From assembly GCA_028681035.1 (NCBI GenBank), contig JAQUJJ010000091.1:1-14975 (forward strand): a DNA stretch of 14,975 bases, read 5' to 3'. Position 1 is the first letter of the stretch. Each line of letters starts with the position of its first letter. Of this stretch, positions 12,542 through 14,975 are shown in pieces. Source of the DNA: Candidatus Cloacimonadota bacterium. GTDB lineage: Bacteria; Cloacimonadota; Cloacimonadia; Cloacimonadales; Cloacimonadaceae. The notes below the pieces were generated by a model, which was given only the letters and a program-made list of their open reading frames with translations, did not search any database and was not told where the DNA came from. The translations under genes and the position numbers were made by a program.

Positions 12542-14975
12542 CTAGCTTATAGACGAATTATTAAGATAAATCACTTCTTTTACTTCCCGCACTAGTTCTT
12601 CGGGGAGAATGGGCTTGTTTAGTAGTTTATTCACTTGAATGTCGTGGGCACGAGTCTGGATATGTTTGTCGCAGAAGCCGGTATAAAGAATAATGGGAAC
12701 TTCCTTGATGCTGCGCATTTTGGAGGCTAACTGGATGCCATCCAAAACAGGCATGGTAATATCGGCAATGATAAGATCGAAGGCATCCGGGTTATCAGAA
12801 AATGCCATCAGTGCCTCTGCGCTATCGCAGAAAGATTGCACATGATAGCCTACATCTCGTAATGCCGTTGCAAAAAGCTCTGCTAAGGACGGTTCGTCAT
12901 CCACCATCATTAGGTTTGCAGGCAGGAAGGGATATGCATGCGTTTCGATAGCCGGAAGCTCGGTATCGACATGATCGGATACGGGGAGGTAAATATGCAC
13001 AGTGCATCCCTCACCTACCGTGCTTGCGACATCAACAAAGCCTCTGTAGCCAGTAATAATGCCATGCACAATTGATAAGCCCAAGCCTGTCCCTTCGCCG
13101 AGACCTTTAGTACTGAAATAGGGATCGAATATACGAGTGATGATATCGGACGTGATTCCAATACCAGTGTCGGAAAAACTTAAATGCAGGTAATCTGAAC
13201 TAAGCTTAACCTCAGGATCCAAACCAATCAACTCAAAGCCGTGGATTTCTTTTAAGCTTATAGTAAGAGTTCCCGTATCAGAGCGCATAGCGTGATAGGA
13301 ATTGGAAGAGAGGTTCATCAATACTTGCTGAATTTCATTGGGATCAGCCACGGTATAGCTAAAACTGGAGATATCTGTAACTATATTTATCTTAGAGGGA
13401 ATGGAAGCTCTAATCATTGGTACAGAATCTTCAATAATATCTGCCAGGACAATAGGCTTTACCTTAACTTCGCTCTGGCGACTAAAAGTGAGGATTTTAC
13501 CAATCAGGCTTTTAGCTCGCAGGCAAGCTTTTAGTGCTTCGTCCAAATCTTCTTCGGCATCGGGGTGATTGTCTATCTTGCCTGCTGAAAGAGCGATATA
13601 ACCGGCAATAATGGTGATTATATTATTAAAATCATGGGCAATGCCACCGGCAAGAGTGCCGATTGATTCCATCTTCTGCGCTTGGCGGAGCTTCATCTCC
13701 AGTGATTTTAAGTCGCTTAAGTTCCGAGTGATAAACACTAGTTTACTTGCCTTTTGATTGTTATCGGCGATGACCGAAGCACTGATAAGCGCAGGGAAAT
13801 GCTGCCCCTGTGCATCAACAAGCGTTATCTCCAGGTTCTTGATATAGCTTCCCTTACGGAGGTCATTGATAAGATTACGCAGACTAGCACTGTTTTCCGG
13901 GGGTGCAAGTTCCAGAATGGAAGCAGCTCTACCGGTAAGGTCAGATTCGTAATCTACAGCTACTAAACGCAGCGTTTCATCATTGGCGGTAAGGATTACT
14001 CCATCTAAATCTGTAACAATAATGGATTCGGGAGAGGTGAGCAGTATCTTACGTGTCTGCTCTTCAATCTCTTTTAACAAAGCCTCGGTGTGGATACGCT
14101 CCTCAATTTCAAGCACTAATTCTTGCTTCTGGATAAAGAAACGTTCTATAAGAGCAGCAATATCGGCAAACTCGTTATTACGGTGGTCTATGGGACGGAT
14201 GAGTTCAGGATTGTTTTCCTTCAGGCTCTGAGATATTAGCTTTAGCGGAGTGGTAATCCACTGCTGAATAAGCACAAATTGGATAACAAGGAAAATAAGG
14301 ATAAAGCCCATGGTGCCAAAGATAATCAGATTACCCAATGCTCTCAGTTCATTTAGAAAGGGGTTGCTACTATAAAAAACCAGCCAGGCTATGGTTTTAT
14401 CGTACCAGTTATTAATGGGACGCTGTATCTTTGTATTGTATTGGCTATAATCTGCTTCTTCCGCAACCGGCTCTGTAAGGCTGATTCTGACATCATAATT
14501 TAGAGATTTAGCAAGCTCATTCAAATAGTGATAATCCCAAGCTTGCGCAATAAGCAGGTATCCGGCAGGTGTGCTGCTCCTTGTAGTGTCACTGGTTGTA
14601 TGAATACTGGCAACAGCTATGGCAGCTATGGTATTGCTGTAACGCGTATTGTAAAAAAGCCTCTTTTTTGTGGCAAGCGAATCTAACACTTCCGCTTCGA
14701 TTACAAAACCCTCAAGTCCGGGAAAAGAATCGGCAGTGCGATTGTAAACCAGCTTGTGTTTTGTATTATACACCTGCACAAGTGAATAGGGAAAGGATTT
14801 GGTAAGTGTTCCGAGGTTATTCTCTGCCCAGTATCCGTCGTGGGTGTTAAGATAATGCACCATATCATCCCACAGGCTGTAATTATCCAGCAGGGACATC
14901 TGATTGCCTTCTTTAAGCTGGAAGATGGTATCTATGGTGCTACGGCGCTGGCTAATGTCAGATTCCAGATATAAG
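12542..14975 (-). CDS. Hybrid sensor histidine kinase, CHASE4-PAS, 5' end beyond window
   Basis: The frame stays open to the right edge of the window, so the gene is partial. The ATG at 14899 is probably internal, because the upstream codons also read as protein. Numbering from that ATG (785 residues): 1-170 is a sensor region typical of CHASE4 (DNYSLWDDMVHYL, then Y-W-x-E-N-N-L-G). A membrane helix follows at about 190-212, a HAMP-like linker at 214-268 and a PAS domain at about 285-397. The HisKA domain has phospho-His422 in GGIAHDFNN. The ATPase domain has the N box near N529/N533, DTGIGI (577-582), FDPYFSTK and GEGTGLGLS (601-609). The receiver (about 662-780) has DDE at 667-669, phospho-Asp713 and Lys762. 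No response-regulator gene or HPt domain is adjacent in the window. The ligand is unknown. Confidence 0.92.
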   Translation of the reverse strand, partial: LYLESDISQRRSTIDTIFQLKEGNQMSLLDNYSLWDDMVHYLNTHDGYWAENNLGTLTKSFPYSLVQVYNTKHKLVYNRTADSFPGLEGFVIEAEVLDSLATKKRLFYNTRYSNTIAAIAVASIHTTSDTTRSSTPAGYLLIAQAWDYHYLNELAKSLNYDVRISLTEPVAEEADYSQYNTKIQRPINNWYDKTIAWLVFYSSNPFLNELRALGNLIIFGTMGFILIFLVIQFVLIQQWITTPLKLISQSLKENNPELIRPIDHRNNEFADIAALIERFFIQKQELVLEIEERIHTEALLKEIEEQTRKILLTSPESIIVTDLDGVILTANDETLRLVAVDYESDLTGRAASILELAPPENSASLRNLINDLRKGSYIKNLEITLVDAQGQHFPALISASVIADNNQKASKLVFITRNLSDLKSLEMKLRQAQKMESIGTLAGGIAHDFNNIITIIAGYIALSAGKIDNHPDAEEDLDEALKACLRAKSLIGKILTFSRQSEVKVKPIVLADIIEDSVPMIRASIPSKINIVTDISSFSYTVADPNEIQQVLMNLSSNSYHAMRSDTGTLTISLKEIHGFELIGLDPEVKLSSDYLHLSFSDTGIGITSDIITRIFDPYFSTKGLGEGTGLGLSIVHGIITGYRGFVDVASTVGEGCTVHIYLPVSDHVDTELPAIETHAYPFLPANLMMVDDEPSLAELFATALRDVGYHVQSFCDSAEALMAFSDNPDAFDLIIADITMPVLDGIQLASKMRSIKEVPIILYTGFCDKHIQTRAHDIQVNKLLNKPILPEELVREVKEVIYLNNSSIS

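Noticed and set aside
1..14975. tRNA, rRNA, insertion sequences or phage genes
   Set aside because: I found no cloverleaf-like or rRNA-like sequence, transposase motifs or integrase motifs by reading; a dedicated search could still find a degenerate one.

Overview
The window is a compact stretch of bacterial chromosome. It holds about a dozen densely packed genes with mostly canonical GGAG-type ribosome binding sites, some GTG/TTG starts, no mobile elements and no RNA genes that I can see. The gene content suggests an anaerobic, amino-acid-degrading bacterium: a ferredoxin-dependent 2-oxoacid oxidoreductase next to an aminotransferase and methylmalonyl-CoA epimerase, an oligopeptidase and an iron-type alcohol dehydrogenase. 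A member of the Cloacimonadota ('Candidatus Cloacimonas'-like) is my best guess. It is an inference from metabolism and gene style, not something the sequence proves.

Layout. (1) 243-5136, plus strand: one operon with a SpoVG-like small protein, a class I/II aminotransferase, a four-subunit 2-oxoacid:ferredoxin oxidoreductase (delta, alpha, beta, gamma) and methylmalonyl-CoA epimerase, closed by an 18-bp perfect hairpin. (2) 5245-7332, minus strand: an M3-family oligopeptidase convergent on that hairpin. (3) A divergent intergenic region with a strong hairpin built of 11-bp repeats. (4) 7662-9094, plus strand: an iron-type alcohol dehydrogenase followed by an AhpD-like protein. (5) 9080-9877, minus strand: a secreted metallophosphatase whose 3' end overlaps the previous gene. 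(6) 12128 down to 10061, minus strand: gcvH, gmk, an omega-like (RpoZ-like) acidic protein and a family 4 Fe-S uracil-DNA glycosylase, tightly spaced. (7) A gap of about 410 bp with a second 11-bp-periodic hairpin, a 13-bp tandem duplication and a possible mini-ORF. (8) 14975 down to 12542, minus strand: a hybrid CHASE4-PAS histidine kinase whose N-terminus lies beyond the window.

How the genes work together. In the first operon the aminotransferase can make 2-oxoacids from amino acids. The KOR complex oxidises these to acyl-CoA with reduced ferredoxin, and the epimerase links succinyl-CoA and propionyl-CoA metabolism through methylmalonyl-CoA. Glutamate to 2-oxoglutarate to succinyl-CoA to methylmalonyl-CoA is the simplest route consistent with the set. 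The peptidase next door could supply amino acids and the alcohol dehydrogenase could dispose of reducing equivalents, but both links are inferences.

No clearly new multi-gene system is visible. The least-explained signals are two intergenic hairpins (about 7405 and 12300) that share an architecture: inverted tandem 11-bp units bounded by CCCTAT and ATAGGG, with different internal sequence.
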